Source of the DNA: Streptomyces kronopolitis
GTDB taxonomy: Bacteria; Actinomycetota; Actinomycetes; Streptomycetales; Streptomycetaceae
Assembly: GCF_014646275.1 (NCBI RefSeq)
Contig: NZ_BMND01000035.1
Coordinates: 1 to 64,000, forward strand
Reading direction: 5' to 3'
DNA length: 64,000 nt
The position numbers and the translations under genes are program-made. Below are positions 1 to 7,809 of the stretch, one piece after another. Numbering within the stretch: the stretch's first letter is position 1; each line of letters opens with the position of its first letter. The notes below the pieces were generated by a model that saw only the letters and a program-made list of their open reading frames with translations, was not told the DNA's origin and ran no database searches.

Positions 1-1102
1 CGTCATGCGGACCCGCGGCGGCTTCGGGGTGGTACTGCACACTGAACGCCGGCTGGTCAAGGAGGTGCAGACCCTCCACCACGTCATCGTTCAGACACAC
101 ATGGGAGACCTCGGCGCGGCCGAAGGGGGTGTCGGAGACCTTGTCCAGCGGGGCATCGACGGCGAAGCCGTGATTGTGCGCGGTCACCTCCACCTTCCCC
201 GTCGTACGGTCCTGCACCGGCTGATTGATCCCCCGGTGCCCGTACTTCAACTTGAACGTGCCGAAACCCAGCGCACGGCCCAGGATCTGATTGCCGAAGC
301 AGATACCGAACAACGGCGTCTTGCGCTCCAGCACCCCACGCATCAGCGAGACCGCATGGTCGGCGGTGGCCGGGTCACCCGGCCCGTTCGAGAAGAACAC
401 CCCGTCCGGAGCCACCGCATAGACATCGTCCACGCTGGCCGTGGCGGGCAGCACATGCACCTCGATGCCGCGCTCCGCCATCCGGTGCGGCGTCATCCCC
501 TTGATCCCCAGATCGATCGCCGCAACGGTGAACTTCTTCGTGCCGATCGCCGGGACGACGTAGGGCTCCTTGGTGGCGACCTGGGCGGACAGGTCGGCGC
601 CGGCCATCTCAGGGGCCTGGCGCACCTTGGCCAGCATCGTGCCCTCATCGGGCAGCGCGTCACCGGAGAAGATCCCCACCCGCATCGCACCACGCTCACG
701 CAGATGACGCGTCAACGCACGCGTGTCGACACCACTGATGCCCACCACACCCTGCGCGACCAGCTCCTCGTCCAGCGAACGCACCGCGCGCCAATTGGAC
801 GGAACCCGGGCCGGGTCACGCACCACATAGCCCGCGACCCAGATCCGCTGCGACTCGGGATCCTCGTCATTCACACCGGTGTTGCCGATGTGCGGAGCCG
901 TCATCACCACCACCTGCCGGTGATACGACGGATCCGTCAGCGTCTCCTGATAGCCGGACATACCGGTGTTGAACACCGCTTCGCCGAAGGTCTCCCCCAC
1001 GGCCCCATAGGCGCGGCCCCGGAAGCTGCGGCCGTCCTCCAGGACGAGTACGGCGGGGAGCCCCCCTGTGCCGTGGGCGGAACCCCTGGTGGAGGTCGTC
1101 AT
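1..1102 (-). CDS. carA: Carbamoyl-phosphate synthase small (glutaminase) subunit, 3' end cut off by the window
   Basis: Hydrolyses glutamine and channels ammonia to CarB to make carbamoyl phosphate for pyrimidine and arginine synthesis in the cytoplasm. About 367 residues are visible and the C-terminal end lies outside the window. The N-terminal domain has the family stretch GEAVFNTGMSGYQE (about residues 40-53). The class I glutamine amidotransferase nucleophile sits in GICFGNQ near residue 267, followed by KLKYGHRG. The ATG at 1102 overlaps the stop of the upstream gene by four bases (ATGA), so translation is probably coupled. It is the last visible gene of the pyrR-led operon; carB is expected next, beyond the edge (inference). 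Family assignment is very secure. Confidence 0.96.
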   Translation of the reverse strand, partial: MTTSTRGSAHGTGGLPAVLVLEDGRSFRGRAYGAVGETFGEAVFNTGMSGYQETLTDPSYHRQVVVMTAPHIGNTGVNDEDPESQRIWVAGYVVRDPARVPSNWRAVRSLDEELVAQGVVGISGVDTRALTRHLRERGAMRVGIFSGDALPDEGTMLAKVRQAPEMAGADLSAQVATKEPYVVPAIGTKKFTVAAIDLGIKGMTPHRMAERGIEVHVLPATASVDDVYAVAPDGVFFSNGPGDPATADHAVSLMRGVLERKTPLFGICFGNQILGRALGFGTFKLKYGHRGINQPVQDRTTGKVEVTAHNHGFAVDAPLDKVSDTPFGRAEVSHVCLNDDVVEGLHLLDQPAFSVQYHPEAAAGPHD

Positions 1103-1704
1103 CGTGCGCCTTCCGTTTCGGTGTACTCGGTGTGCTCGGTGGTGCGGGTGGTGTGCGGGGTGGTGCTCAGGGTGGTGAGGGCCTCGACCCAGGCGGTGTG
1201 CTCGGCGGCCCGGTCGGAGCGGAAGCCCGAGTCGAGCTGCTTGCCGCCGTGCTCCCAGGTGACGATCAGCAGACCGCCCTCGGTGAGGACCTTGCCGGCG
1301 ATGCCCTTGTCCAGGCGGGCGCCGCGGAGTGCGGCCACCGGAACGAAAAAGTCCGTCGCTCCGGGGCGGACGACCGCCAGGCCCCGGTCGGTGAGGGTCA
1401 GCTCGACGCGGCTGCGGGTCCCCAGGCCGTGCGCGACGATGCGGTCGAGCCACTGCCCGGCGGTGGTGGAGCCGTGGTAGCGGCCGCTGAGCGTCAGCCG
1501 CGGCTCGCCGGGCTCGTCGGGGAGGGCCGGCAGCTCGGGCAGATCGCCCTGGAGGGTTCCGCGCCACTTCCAGCCCTGGCGCATCAGCCAGTAGACGAAG
1601 GCGACGAAGACCAGGAGTCCGACGACCCAGCCGATCCGTGCCGCCCAGTCGGTGACCGGTGCGGACTGCTGAGCCGCGGCCAGGTGGAACAGTGAAGGAG
1701 TCAC
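1099..1704 (-). CDS. Membrane-anchored PH-like domain protein of the pyr operon
   Basis: A protein of 201 residues with one clear membrane helix near residues 25-41 (WVVGLLVFVAFVYWLM) and a cytoplasmic region of about 110 residues rich in beta-strand patterns (LTLSGRYHGST, RVELTLTDRGLAVV). This resembles the small bacterial PH-like domains found beside pyrimidine genes in actinobacteria. The C-terminal 25 residues are low complexity (Thr, Glu, Arg). It overlaps pyrC upstream and carA downstream by four bases each, so it is made with the pyrimidine enzymes. Its role is unknown. A membrane-tethering or scaffolding role for the pathway is only a guess from context. Confidence 0.75.
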   Translation of the reverse strand: MTPSLFHLAAAQQSAPVTDWAARIGWVVGLLVFVAFVYWLMRQGWKWRGTLQGDLPELPALPDEPGEPRLTLSGRYHGSTTAGQWLDRIVAHGLGTRSRVELTLTDRGLAVVRPGATDFFVPVAALRGARLDKGIAGKVLTEGGLLIVTWEHGGKQLDSGFRSDRAAEHTAWVEALTTLSTTPHTTRTTEHTEYTETEGAR

Positions 1705-2987
1705 GCCAGCTTCCCGTCGACGAGCGTTGCCCGGCCCCGCAGGAAGGTGTGGGTGACGCGTCCCGGCAGCTCGCGGCCCTCGTAGGGGGTGTTGCGGCTG
1801 CGGGAGGCGAAGCCCGCGGGGTCCACCTCTCCACGGTAAGCGGAATCGACGAGGGTGAGGTTGGCGGGTTCACCGGCCGAGACGGGGCGGCCGTGGCCGG
1901 CGGCCCCGCCGATCTGCGCGGGCTTGACCGACATCCGGTCCGCGACGCCCGCCCAGTCCAGCAGTCCGGTCTCGACCATCGTCCGCTGGACGACCGACAG
2001 CGCGGTCTCCAGGCCGACCATGCCCATGGCGGCCGCGGCCCACTCGCAGTCCTTGTCCTCGTGCGGGTGCGGGGCGTGGTCGGTGGCGACGATGTCGATC
2101 GTGCCGTCGGCCAGGGCCTCGCGCAGCGCCATGACGTCGCGCTCGGTGCGCAGCGGCGGATTGACCTTGTAGACGGGGTTGTAGGTGCGCACCAGCTCGT
2201 CGGTGAGCAGCAGGTGGTGCGGGGTGACCTCGGCCGTCACGTCGATGCCGCGGGACTTGGCCCAGCGGACGATCTCGACGGAGCCGGCGGTCGACAGGTG
2301 GCAGATGTGCACCCGGGAGCCCACGTGCTCGGCGAGCAGCACGTCCCGGGCGATGATCGACTCCTCGGCGACGGCGGGCCAGCCGCCGAGCCCCAGCTCC
2401 GCCGAGACGGCGCCCTCGTTCATCTGGGCGCCCTCGGTGAGCCGCGGCTCCTGGGCGTGCTGGGCGACGACGCCGCCGAACGCCTTCACGTACTCCAGCG
2501 CGCGCCGCATGATCACGGCGTCGTGGACGCACTTGCCGTCGTCGGAGAAGACCGTGACCCCGGCGGCGGACTCGTGCATGGCGCCCAGCTCGGCGAGCTT
2601 CTTGCCGTCCAGGCCGACCGTCACGGCGCCGATGGGCTGCACATCGCAGTAGCCGTGCTCCCGGCCGAGGCGGTAGACCTGCTCGACGACGCCGGCGGTG
2701 TCGGCCACGGGGAAGGTGTTGGCCATGGCGAACACGGCGGTGTAGCCGCCGCTCGCCGCGGCGCGGGTGCCGGTCAGGACGGTCTCGGAGTCCTCCCGCC
2801 CGGGCTCCCGCAGATGGGTGTGCAGATCGACCAGGCCGGGCAGCAGCACCTGCCCGGCGGCCTCGATGACCTCGGCCCCGTCGGCCGGCAGGTCGGTGCC
2901 GACGGCCGCGATCAGCTCACCGTCGATCAGGACGTCCTGCGGCTGCCCGCCGAGCACCTGCGCACCGCGGATCAGAATCTTGCTCAT
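1701..2987 (-). CDS. pyrC: Dihydroorotase
   Basis: Zinc amidohydrolase that cyclises N-carbamoyl-aspartate to dihydroorotate, the third step of UMP synthesis. It has 428 residues, normal for the type I family. The metal-binding motif DLHTHLREPG (about residues 55-64) and the late ATDHAPH motif carrying the catalytic Asp and substrate-contacting His are intact. The start ATG at 2987 lies four bases after the pyrB stop. The stop overlaps the next gene by four bases. Position in the pyrR-pyrB-pyrC-carA operon supports the call. Confidence 0.96.
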   Translation of the reverse strand: MSKILIRGAQVLGGQPQDVLIDGELIAAVGTDLPADGAEVIEAAGQVLLPGLVDLHTHLREPGREDSETVLTGTRAAASGGYTAVFAMANTFPVADTAGVVEQVYRLGREHGYCDVQPIGAVTVGLDGKKLAELGAMHESAAGVTVFSDDGKCVHDAVIMRRALEYVKAFGGVVAQHAQEPRLTEGAQMNEGAVSAELGLGGWPAVAEESIIARDVLLAEHVGSRVHICHLSTAGSVEIVRWAKSRGIDVTAEVTPHHLLLTDELVRTYNPVYKVNPPLRTERDVMALREALADGTIDIVATDHAPHPHEDKDCEWAAAAMGMVGLETALSVVQRTMVETGLLDWAGVADRMSVKPAQIGGAAGHGRPVSAGEPANLTLVDSAYRGEVDPAGFASRSRNTPYEGRELPGRVTHTFLRGRATLVDGKLA

Positions 2988-2991
2988 GGTC

Positions 2992-3969
2992 TTACTTCTC
3001 CTCGGTACGGGGGTGGGTCACGGCGGGCTCGTTGCCGCCCAGCAGCAGGTACAGGACGGCCATGCGGACGGAGACGCCGTTGGCCACCTGCTCGACGGCC
3101 GTGCAGCGGCCGGAGTCGGCGACCTCGGCGGTGATCTCCATGCCGCGGACCATCGGGCCGGGGTGCATCACCAGGGCGTGCCCGGGCATCCGGGCCATCC
3201 GCTGGCCGTCCAGGCCGTAGCGGCGCGAGTACTCGCGCTCGGTGGGGAAGAAGGCGGCGTTCATCCGCTCGCGCTGCACCCGCAGCATCATCACGGCGTC
3301 GGACTTCGGCAGCACGCTGTCCAGGTCGTAGGACACCTCGCAGGGCCAGTGCTCGACGCCGACCGGCACCAGCGTGGGCGGCGCGACCAGGGTGACCTCG
3401 GCGCCGAGGGTGTGCAGCAGGTCGACGTTGGAGCGGGCGACGCGGCTGTGCAGCACGTCGCCGACCAGGGTGATGCGCTTGCCGCCGAGGTCCTGGCCGA
3501 GTCCGGCGTCCGGGCCGAGGAGCCGGCGCCGCATGGTGAAGGCGTCCAGCAGGGCCTGGGTGGGGTGCTGGTGGGTGCCGTCGCCGGCGTTGATGACCGG
3601 GGCGTCGATCCAGCCGGAGGTGGCGAGCCGGTAGGGCGCGCCGCTGGCACCGTGCCGGATGACGACGGCGTCGACGCCCATCGCCTCCAGGGTCTGGGCG
3701 GTGTCCTTGAGCGACTCGCCCTTGGAGACGCTGGATCCCTTGGCGGCGAAGTTGATCACATCGGCGGAGAGCCGCTTCTCGGCCGCCTCGAACGAGATCC
3801 GGGTCCGGGTCGAGTCCTCGAAGAAGAGGTTGCAGACCGTGCGTCCGCGCAGGGTGGGAAGTTTCTTGATCGGCCGGTCGGCGACCCGCGCCATCTCCTC
3901 GGCGGTGTCGAGGATCAGGACGGCGTCGTCGCGCGTGAGGTCGGCGGCCGAGATGAGGTGACGCTTCAT
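2992..3969 (-). CDS. pyrB: Aspartate carbamoyltransferase, catalytic chain
   Basis: Transfers the carbamoyl group from carbamoyl phosphate to aspartate. It has 325 residues from the ATG at 3969 (MKRHLISAADL), which matches the family N-terminus; a longer reading frame to 4041 adds 24 residues with no family resemblance. Active-site motifs are present: FEDSTRTRISFE (carbamoyl-phosphate binding), HPTQALLD, and MHPGPMVRG near the C-terminus. No pyrI regulatory chain is next to it, as is usual outside enterobacteria. It lies 91 bases after pyrR. Confidence 0.96.
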   Translation of the reverse strand: MKRHLISAADLTRDDAVLILDTAEEMARVADRPIKKLPTLRGRTVCNLFFEDSTRTRISFEAAEKRLSADVINFAAKGSSVSKGESLKDTAQTLEAMGVDAVVIRHGASGAPYRLATSGWIDAPVINAGDGTHQHPTQALLDAFTMRRRLLGPDAGLGQDLGGKRITLVGDVLHSRVARSNVDLLHTLGAEVTLVAPPTLVPVGVEHWPCEVSYDLDSVLPKSDAVMMLRVQRERMNAAFFPTEREYSRRYGLDGQRMARMPGHALVMHPGPMVRGMEITAEVADSGRCTAVEQVANGVSVRMAVLYLLLGGNEPAVTHPRTEEK

Positions 3970-4060
3970 CCGGGGTGCTCCGTGAGTGAAGGAGGGGTAC
4001 GGGTATCCGTCGAGCGGGCATGCCTGCGGGCCCGGTGCCACCGGGATCCCGCGCGGTGCG

Positions 4061-4651
4061 CTAGCGCTCGCCGGCCGGTGCGGCGTGCTTGACCCCGAGC
4101 AGCACGGCGTCCCGGCCGTCCTCCTCGGTGAGCTGGACCTTGACCGTCTCCCGCAGCGACGTGGGGAGGTTCTTGCCGACGTAGTCGGCGCGGATCGGCA
4201 GCTCGCGGTGGCCGCGGTCGACGAGGACCGCCAGCTGCACGGCGCGCGGCCGCCCGATGTCGCCGAGGGCGTCCAGCGCGGCGCGGATCGTGCGTCCGGA
4301 GAACAGGACGTCGTCGACGAGCAGGACGACCCGGCCCTCGATGCCGTCGGCGGGGATGTCCGTGCGGGCGAGCGTGCGGGCGGGGCCCAGGCGCAGGTCG
4401 TCGCGGTACATCGTGATGTCGAGCGAGCCGACCGGAACGGCGCGGCCGGTGATCTCCTCCAGCTTGGCGGCCAGCCGCCGGGCGAGGAAGACGCCGCGGG
4501 TGGGGATGCCCAGGAGCACCACGTCGTCCGCGCCCTTGGCGCGCTCGACGATCTCGTGGGCGATACGCGTGAGCATCCGCGCGATGTCCGGGCCTTCGAG
4601 CACCGGTCGCGCGGGGAGCTGGACCCCCGCGTCGGAACTGTGTGCGTCCAT
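4061..4651 (-). CDS. pyrR: Bifunctional pyr operon RNA-binding regulator / uracil phosphoribosyltransferase
   Basis: PyrR binds a leader RNA when UMP is high and represses pyrimidine gene expression; the family also has weak uracil phosphoribosyltransferase activity. It has 196 residues, slightly longer than Bacillus PyrR. The PRPP-binding loop VVLLVDDVLFSGRTIRAAL is intact at about residues 106-124, and the LLGIPTRGVFLA segment is typical. It is the first gene of the operon. A matching PyrR recognition element lies over its own ribosome-binding site (see 4662-4694), so it very likely controls its own translation and that of the coupled genes. Confidence 0.95.
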   Translation of the reverse strand: MDAHSSDAGVQLPARPVLEGPDIARMLTRIAHEIVERAKGADDVVLLGIPTRGVFLARRLAAKLEEITGRAVPVGSLDITMYRDDLRLGPARTLARTDIPADGIEGRVVLLVDDVLFSGRTIRAALDALGDIGRPRAVQLAVLVDRGHRELPIRADYVGKNLPTSLRETVKVQLTEEDGRDAVLLGVKHAAPAGER

Positions 4652-4661
4652 ACGAAACGGA

Positions 4662-4694
4662 CCCCCTTCTCCGCCTCACGGGACGGACCTTAAA
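4662..4694 (-). promoter_or_regulatory. PyrR-binding RNA element in the pyr leader, overlapping the pyrR Shine-Dalgarno
   Basis: In the minus-strand RNA, GUCCCGUGAGGCGGAGAAGG (complement of 4665-4684) matches the conserved PyrR binding loop known from Bacillus (GUCC, then GAGGC, then GAGAAGG). The AAGGGGG ribosome-binding site (complement of 4662-4668) forms the 3' part of the same element, ten bases before the pyrR ATG at 4651. No poly-U terminator follows, so control by blocking translation start fits better than attenuation; such control is known for pyr leaders in mycobacteria. Confidence 0.82.
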
Positions 4695-4715
4695 GGACGT
4701 CGGAATTACGCAGTC

Positions 4716-4721
4716 AGGTTA
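4716..4721 (-). promoter_or_regulatory. Candidate -10 box of the pyrR operon
   Basis: TAACCT reads on the minus strand 65 bases before the pyrR ATG and would start a short leader that includes the whole PyrR element. I see no convincing -35 at 17-18 bases, so this is tentative. Confidence 0.35.
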
Positions 4722-4781
4722 GCAGGACCCCTTCCGGCGCCCGTCGGCACCCCTGACGGGTGAGGGTCTGACCCGTTCCGC

Positions 4782-4811
4782 TTGACGAAGTCAGATTACG
4801 CTGCGTAACCT
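4782..4811 (+). promoter_or_regulatory. bldD promoter (-35 TTGACG, -10 TAACCT)
   Basis: TTGACG (4782-4787) and TAACCT (4806-4811) are 18 bases apart, a good match to an SigA/HrdB-type promoter. It would give a leader of about 50 bases before the bldD ATG. The BldD box at 4795-4809 lies between and over the elements. Confidence 0.7.
4795..4809 (+). promoter_or_regulatory. BldD operator (autoregulatory box)
   Basis: ATTACGCTGCGTAAC matches every fixed position of the published BldD consensus nTnACnCnGnGTnAn and is palindromic. It overlaps the -10 hexamer of bldD, as expected for autorepression by BldD bound to cyclic di-GMP. A second imperfect palindrome (4805-4824, GTAACCTCAC...GTGAGTTAC) abuts it, and a half site (ATTACGCAG, 4704-4712) lies near the divergent pyrR start. 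Confidence 0.85.
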
Positions 4812-4870
4812 CACAGTGAGTTACCAGCCCGCGGCTGAGCCGCATTTCGACACAGCGTCCGGGGAGCCAT

Positions 4871-5371
4871 ATGTCCAGCGAATACGCCAAACAGCTCGGG
4901 GCCAAACTCCGCGCCATCCGCACCCAGCAGGGCCTCTCCCTCCACGGCGTCGAGGAGAAGTCCCAGGGCCGCTGGAAGGCCGTGGTCGTGGGATCGTACG
5001 AGCGCGGCGACCGTGCCGTGACCGTGCAGCGCCTCGCCGAACTGGCGGACTTCTACGGCGTTCCGGTGCAGGAGCTGCTGCCGGGTACGACACCGGGCGG
5101 CGCGGCCGAGCCGCCGCCGAAGCTGGTGCTCGACCTGGAGCGCCTGGCCCACGTCCCGCAGGAGAAGGCCGGCCCGCTGCAGCGCTACGCCGCCACCATC
5201 CAGAGCCAGCGCGGCGACTACAACGGCAAGGTGCTCTCGATCCGCCAGGACGACCTGCGCACCCTCGCGGTCATCTACGACCAGTCGCCCTCGGTCCTGA
5301 CCGAGCAGCTGATCAGCTGGGGCGTGCTCGACGCCGACGCCCGCCGCGCCGTGCAGCACGACGAGCTCTGA
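4871..5371 (+). CDS. bldD: BldD, cyclic di-GMP-responsive master repressor of development
   Basis: Holds Streptomyces in vegetative growth by repressing sporulation genes when dimerised by tetrameric cyclic di-GMP. It has 166 residues. An N-terminal XRE-type helix-turn-helix spans about residues 8-66 (LRAIRTQQGLSLHGVEEKS ... SYERGDRAVTV). The C-terminal domain has the ligand signature RxD-x8-RxxD exactly at R114, D116, R125 and D128. The ATG at 4871 matches the family start. It is monocistronic: its own promoter lies upstream and a strong hairpin follows. The gene diverges from pyrR. Confidence 0.97.
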   Translation: MSSEYAKQLGAKLRAIRTQQGLSLHGVEEKSQGRWKAVVVGSYERGDRAVTVQRLAELADFYGVPVQELLPGTTPGGAAEPPPKLVLDLERLAHVPQEKAGPLQRYAATIQSQRGDYNGKVLSIRQDDLRTLAVIYDQSPSVLTEQLISWGVLDADARRAVQHDEL

Positions 5372-5397
5372 TACCCCCTCCCACCTGCAGAAACGTG

Positions 5398-5425
5398 CCG
5401 CCGCTCCGGACCTCCGGGGCGGCGG
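5398..5425 (+). terminator. Hairpin terminator after bldD
   Basis: A 12-bp stem (5398-5409 with 5414-5425, one G-U pair) with a four-base loop lies 26 bases after the bldD stop. It lacks a strong U tract, as is usual in Streptomyces. Confidence 0.6.
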
Positions 5426-5512
5426 TTCGGCGTTCCGGCGGTCACGAACGGCGTGGGCGGCCGCCCCCGGAGCCCCCGTGGAGCGTCCCGGACGGCGTTC
5501 TGCGGGCATGCG

Positions 5513-5548
5513 ACGGGCCCGGAGCAGATCACCCCGCTCCGGGCCCGT
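5513..5548 (-). terminator. Hairpin terminator after nusB
   Basis: A perfect 13-bp stem, 5513-5525 with 5536-5548, with a ten-base loop lies 20 bases beyond the nusB stop. It probably also blocks read-through from bldD. Confidence 0.65.
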
Positions 5549-5568
5549 TCACACGCTCTGCCGACCTT

Positions 5569-6003
5569 CTACCGCTCCTCGCGGCGCAGGCTCGGCTTCA
5601 GCTCCTTGAGACGGCCGAGGAGGCCGTTGACGAAGGCCGGGGAGTCGTCCGTGGAGAACTCCTTGGCGAGCTGTACCGCCTCGTCGATCGCCACCGCGTC
5701 CGGGGTGTCGTCCACCCAGAGCAGCTCGTAGGCGCCCAGACGCAGGATGCTGCGGTCGGCCGCGGGCATCCGGTCGAGGTCCCAGTCGACCGCGTAGGTG
5801 GAGATCAGCTCGTCGATGCGGGTGACATGGTCCGCGTACCCCTCGACCAACTGCAGGGTGTATTCGTTCACCGGCGGCTGCCGGGGGTCGGTCCGGGCGT
5901 GCCGCATCCAGTCCGCGAGCACGGACTGCACATCGGCACCGCGCTGGTCGGCCTCGAAGAGTATCTGGAAGGCGCGCTTACGGGCCTTGCTGCGGGCAGC
6001 CAC
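5569..6003 (-). CDS. nusB: Transcription antitermination factor NusB
   Basis: Part of the NusB-NusE(S10) complex that promotes antitermination of rRNA operons. It has 144 residues and is all-helical. Family motifs are visible: RKRAFQILFEAD at the N-terminus, DRSILRLGAYELLW in the middle, and DEAVQLAKEFSTDDSPAFVNGLL at the end. The start at 6003 lies two bases after the efp stop, so the two genes are cotranscribed. The efp-nusB pairing is standard in Streptomyces. Confidence 0.96.
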   Translation of the reverse strand: MAARSKARKRAFQILFEADQRGADVQSVLADWMRHARTDPRQPPVNEYTLQLVEGYADHVTRIDELISTYAVDWDLDRMPAADRSILRLGAYELLWVDDTPDAVAIDEAVQLAKEFSTDDSPAFVNGLLGRLKELKPSLRREER

Positions 6004-6005
6004 GG

Positions 6006-6572
6006 TTAGCTGTTCACCCGGCCGAGGTAGTCGCCCGTGCGGGTGTCGACCTTGATCTTCTCGCCGGTCGTGATGAAGAGCGGCACCTGGATCTCGTGGC
6101 CGGTCTCCAGCGTCGCGGGCTTGGAACCGCCGGTGGAGCGGTCGCCCTGGACGCCGGGCTCGGTGTGCTGGATGACGAGCTCGACGGCGGCCGGCAGCTC
6201 GACGTAGAGCACCTCGCCCTCGTGCTGCGCCACGACGGCCTCGAAGCCCTCGATGAGGTAGTTCGCGGCATCGCCGACGGCCTTGCGGTCGACCATCAGC
6301 TGGTCGTAGGTGTCCATGTCCATGAAGACGAAGTACTCGCCGTCCATGTACGAGAACTGCATCCCACGCTTGTCGACAGTGGCCGTCTCGACCTTCACAC
6401 CGGCGTTGAAGGTCTTGTCCACCACCTTGCCGGAGAGCACATTCTTCAGCTTGGTGCGGACGAAGGCCGGGCCCTTACCGGGCTTGACGTGCTGGAACTC
6501 GACGACGGACCAGAGCTGGCCCCCTTCGAGCTTGAGCACCAGGCCGTTCTTGAGGTCGTTCGTGGAAGCCAC
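6006..6572 (-). CDS. efp: Elongation factor P
   Basis: Binds stalled ribosomes between the P and E sites and speeds peptide-bond formation at proline runs. It has 188 residues with the usual three domains. The domain I loop reads KPGKGPAF, with the lysine at its tip. Proline-rich proteins encoded in this window (mltG N-terminus, the 7810-8670 protein, rel N-terminus) would be natural clients (inference). It starts 66 bases after the M24-like gene and is followed by nusB after two bases. Confidence 0.97.
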   Translation of the reverse strand: MASTNDLKNGLVLKLEGGQLWSVVEFQHVKPGKGPAFVRTKLKNVLSGKVVDKTFNAGVKVETATVDKRGMQFSYMDGEYFVFMDMDTYDQLMVDRKAVGDAANYLIEGFEAVVAQHEGEVLYVELPAAVELVIQHTEPGVQGDRSTGGSKPATLETGHEIQVPLFITTGEKIKVDTRTGDYLGRVNS

Positions 6573-6638
6573 GGTTGCGGAATCTCCTGGACTGCAGGTT
6601 GTGGGTACCTCGAAACCGTGCGCCGCAAGCCCTGGGGC

Positions 6639-7745
6639 TCACAGCGCGAGCAGCTCCTTGGTCGTGATCGTGAGTAGCTCGGGCCCGCCGTCCGCCTCGG
6701 GGCGGACGACGAGTGTGTCGTCGATCCGGACACCCCCTCGGCCCGGGAGGTGAACCCCCGGTTCGACGGTGACCGGCACGCAAGCGTCCAGTTTACCCAT
6801 GGCGGCAGGGGACAATTGAGGGTCCTCGTCGATTTCGAGTCCCACACCGTGCCCGGTCCACGGTCCGAGGCCCTCGCCGTACCCCGCCGCGTCGAGGACG
6901 TAGCGGGTCACCCGGTCCACCTCGCGGCACTCCACACCCGGTGCCAGCGCCTCGCGCCCGGCCCGCTGGGCTGCGAAAACGAGATCGTACAGCTCGATCT
7001 GCCAGTCCGCGGGCGTGGTGCCGATGACGAAGGTGCGGCCGATCTCGCAGCGGTAGCCGCGGTAGTTGGCGCCCAGGCAGACACTGAGGAAGTCACCCTC
7101 CTCGACCCGTCGGTCGGTGGGCAGATGTCCGGGGCGGCCGGCGTTCTGCCCGGTGGCGACGGAGGTGGGGAAGGCCGGGCCGTCCGCGCCGTGGTCGACC
7201 AGCCGGCGCTCCAGCTCCAGCGCGAGATGCCGCTCGGTGCGGCCCACCAGGATGGATTCGAGCAGCTCGCCCAGTGCCTGGTCGGCGATCTCGGCGGCGA
7301 TCCGCAGGCAGGAGATCTCCTCGTCGTCCTTCACCAGCCGCTGCGCCTCGACCGCGCAGGCCAGGTCGGTCAGCCGCAGCCGGGGCGCGACCTGGGAGAG
7401 CGCCCGGTGGCGGGTGACGGTCAGATGGTGCTCCTCGACGGCCAGGGTGTCCGCGCCGGCCTTCGCGGCCAGATCGGCGCCGGCCACCACCGGGTCGCCG
7501 CCCCGGGTCGGCAGGACCGACACCCGTACGTCCTCGGCCGGCCGCCCCTCCGCGGGATCCCCGCTCAGCGGCCTGCCGCAGAGCAGCACATCGACGGCCG
7601 GACCCAGCAGCAGCGCGGCGCCGGACGGGGCGCAGCCGGTGAGATAGCGGACGTTCGCGGGGCGCGAGATCAGTGCGGCGGCACTTCCGGTTGCGGCGCA
7701 GCGGTCGCGCAGCTGCATGCGTCGGACCGCGTACAACTCGGACAT
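6639..7745 (-). CDS. M24 (aminopeptidase P) fold protein with altered metal ligands
   Basis: A protein of 368 residues from the ATG at 7745 (MSELYAVRRM). It has an N-terminal creatinase-like domain and a C-terminal pita-bread M24 domain. The call rests on WTGHGVGLEIDEDP and TVEPGVHLPGRGG. Where active enzymes have Asp in LxDFGA and in SDxTRT, this protein has VCLGA (near residue 222) and CEIGRT (near 233). The last Glu ligand is Asp (GVRIDDT). The metal site therefore reads Cys-Glu-His-Glu-Asp instead of Asp-Asp-His-Glu-Glu. It may be inactive, use another metal, or have another substrate. It sits just before efp in the same orientation. Confidence 0.8.
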   Translation of the reverse strand: MSELYAVRRMQLRDRCAATGSAAALISRPANVRYLTGCAPSGAALLLGPAVDVLLCGRPLSGDPAEGRPAEDVRVSVLPTRGGDPVVAGADLAAKAGADTLAVEEHHLTVTRHRALSQVAPRLRLTDLACAVEAQRLVKDDEEISCLRIAAEIADQALGELLESILVGRTERHLALELERRLVDHGADGPAFPTSVATGQNAGRPGHLPTDRRVEEGDFLSVCLGANYRGYRCEIGRTFVIGTTPADWQIELYDLVFAAQRAGREALAPGVECREVDRVTRYVLDAAGYGEGLGPWTGHGVGLEIDEDPQLSPAAMGKLDACVPVTVEPGVHLPGRGGVRIDDTLVVRPEADGGPELLTITTKELLAL

Positions 7746-7809
7746 ATCACGAGGGTACGGCGGCTTCCCCGGGGCGGCCGGTCGAGCGGGGCCGCCCGGG
7801 GGACGGCCG

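Noticed and set aside
5..3134. Long open frames on the plus strand opposite the pyr genes
   Set aside because: They lie antisense to clear enzymes, have Arg/Gly/His-rich low-complexity products and no family match. They are the usual shadows in DNA of this GC content.
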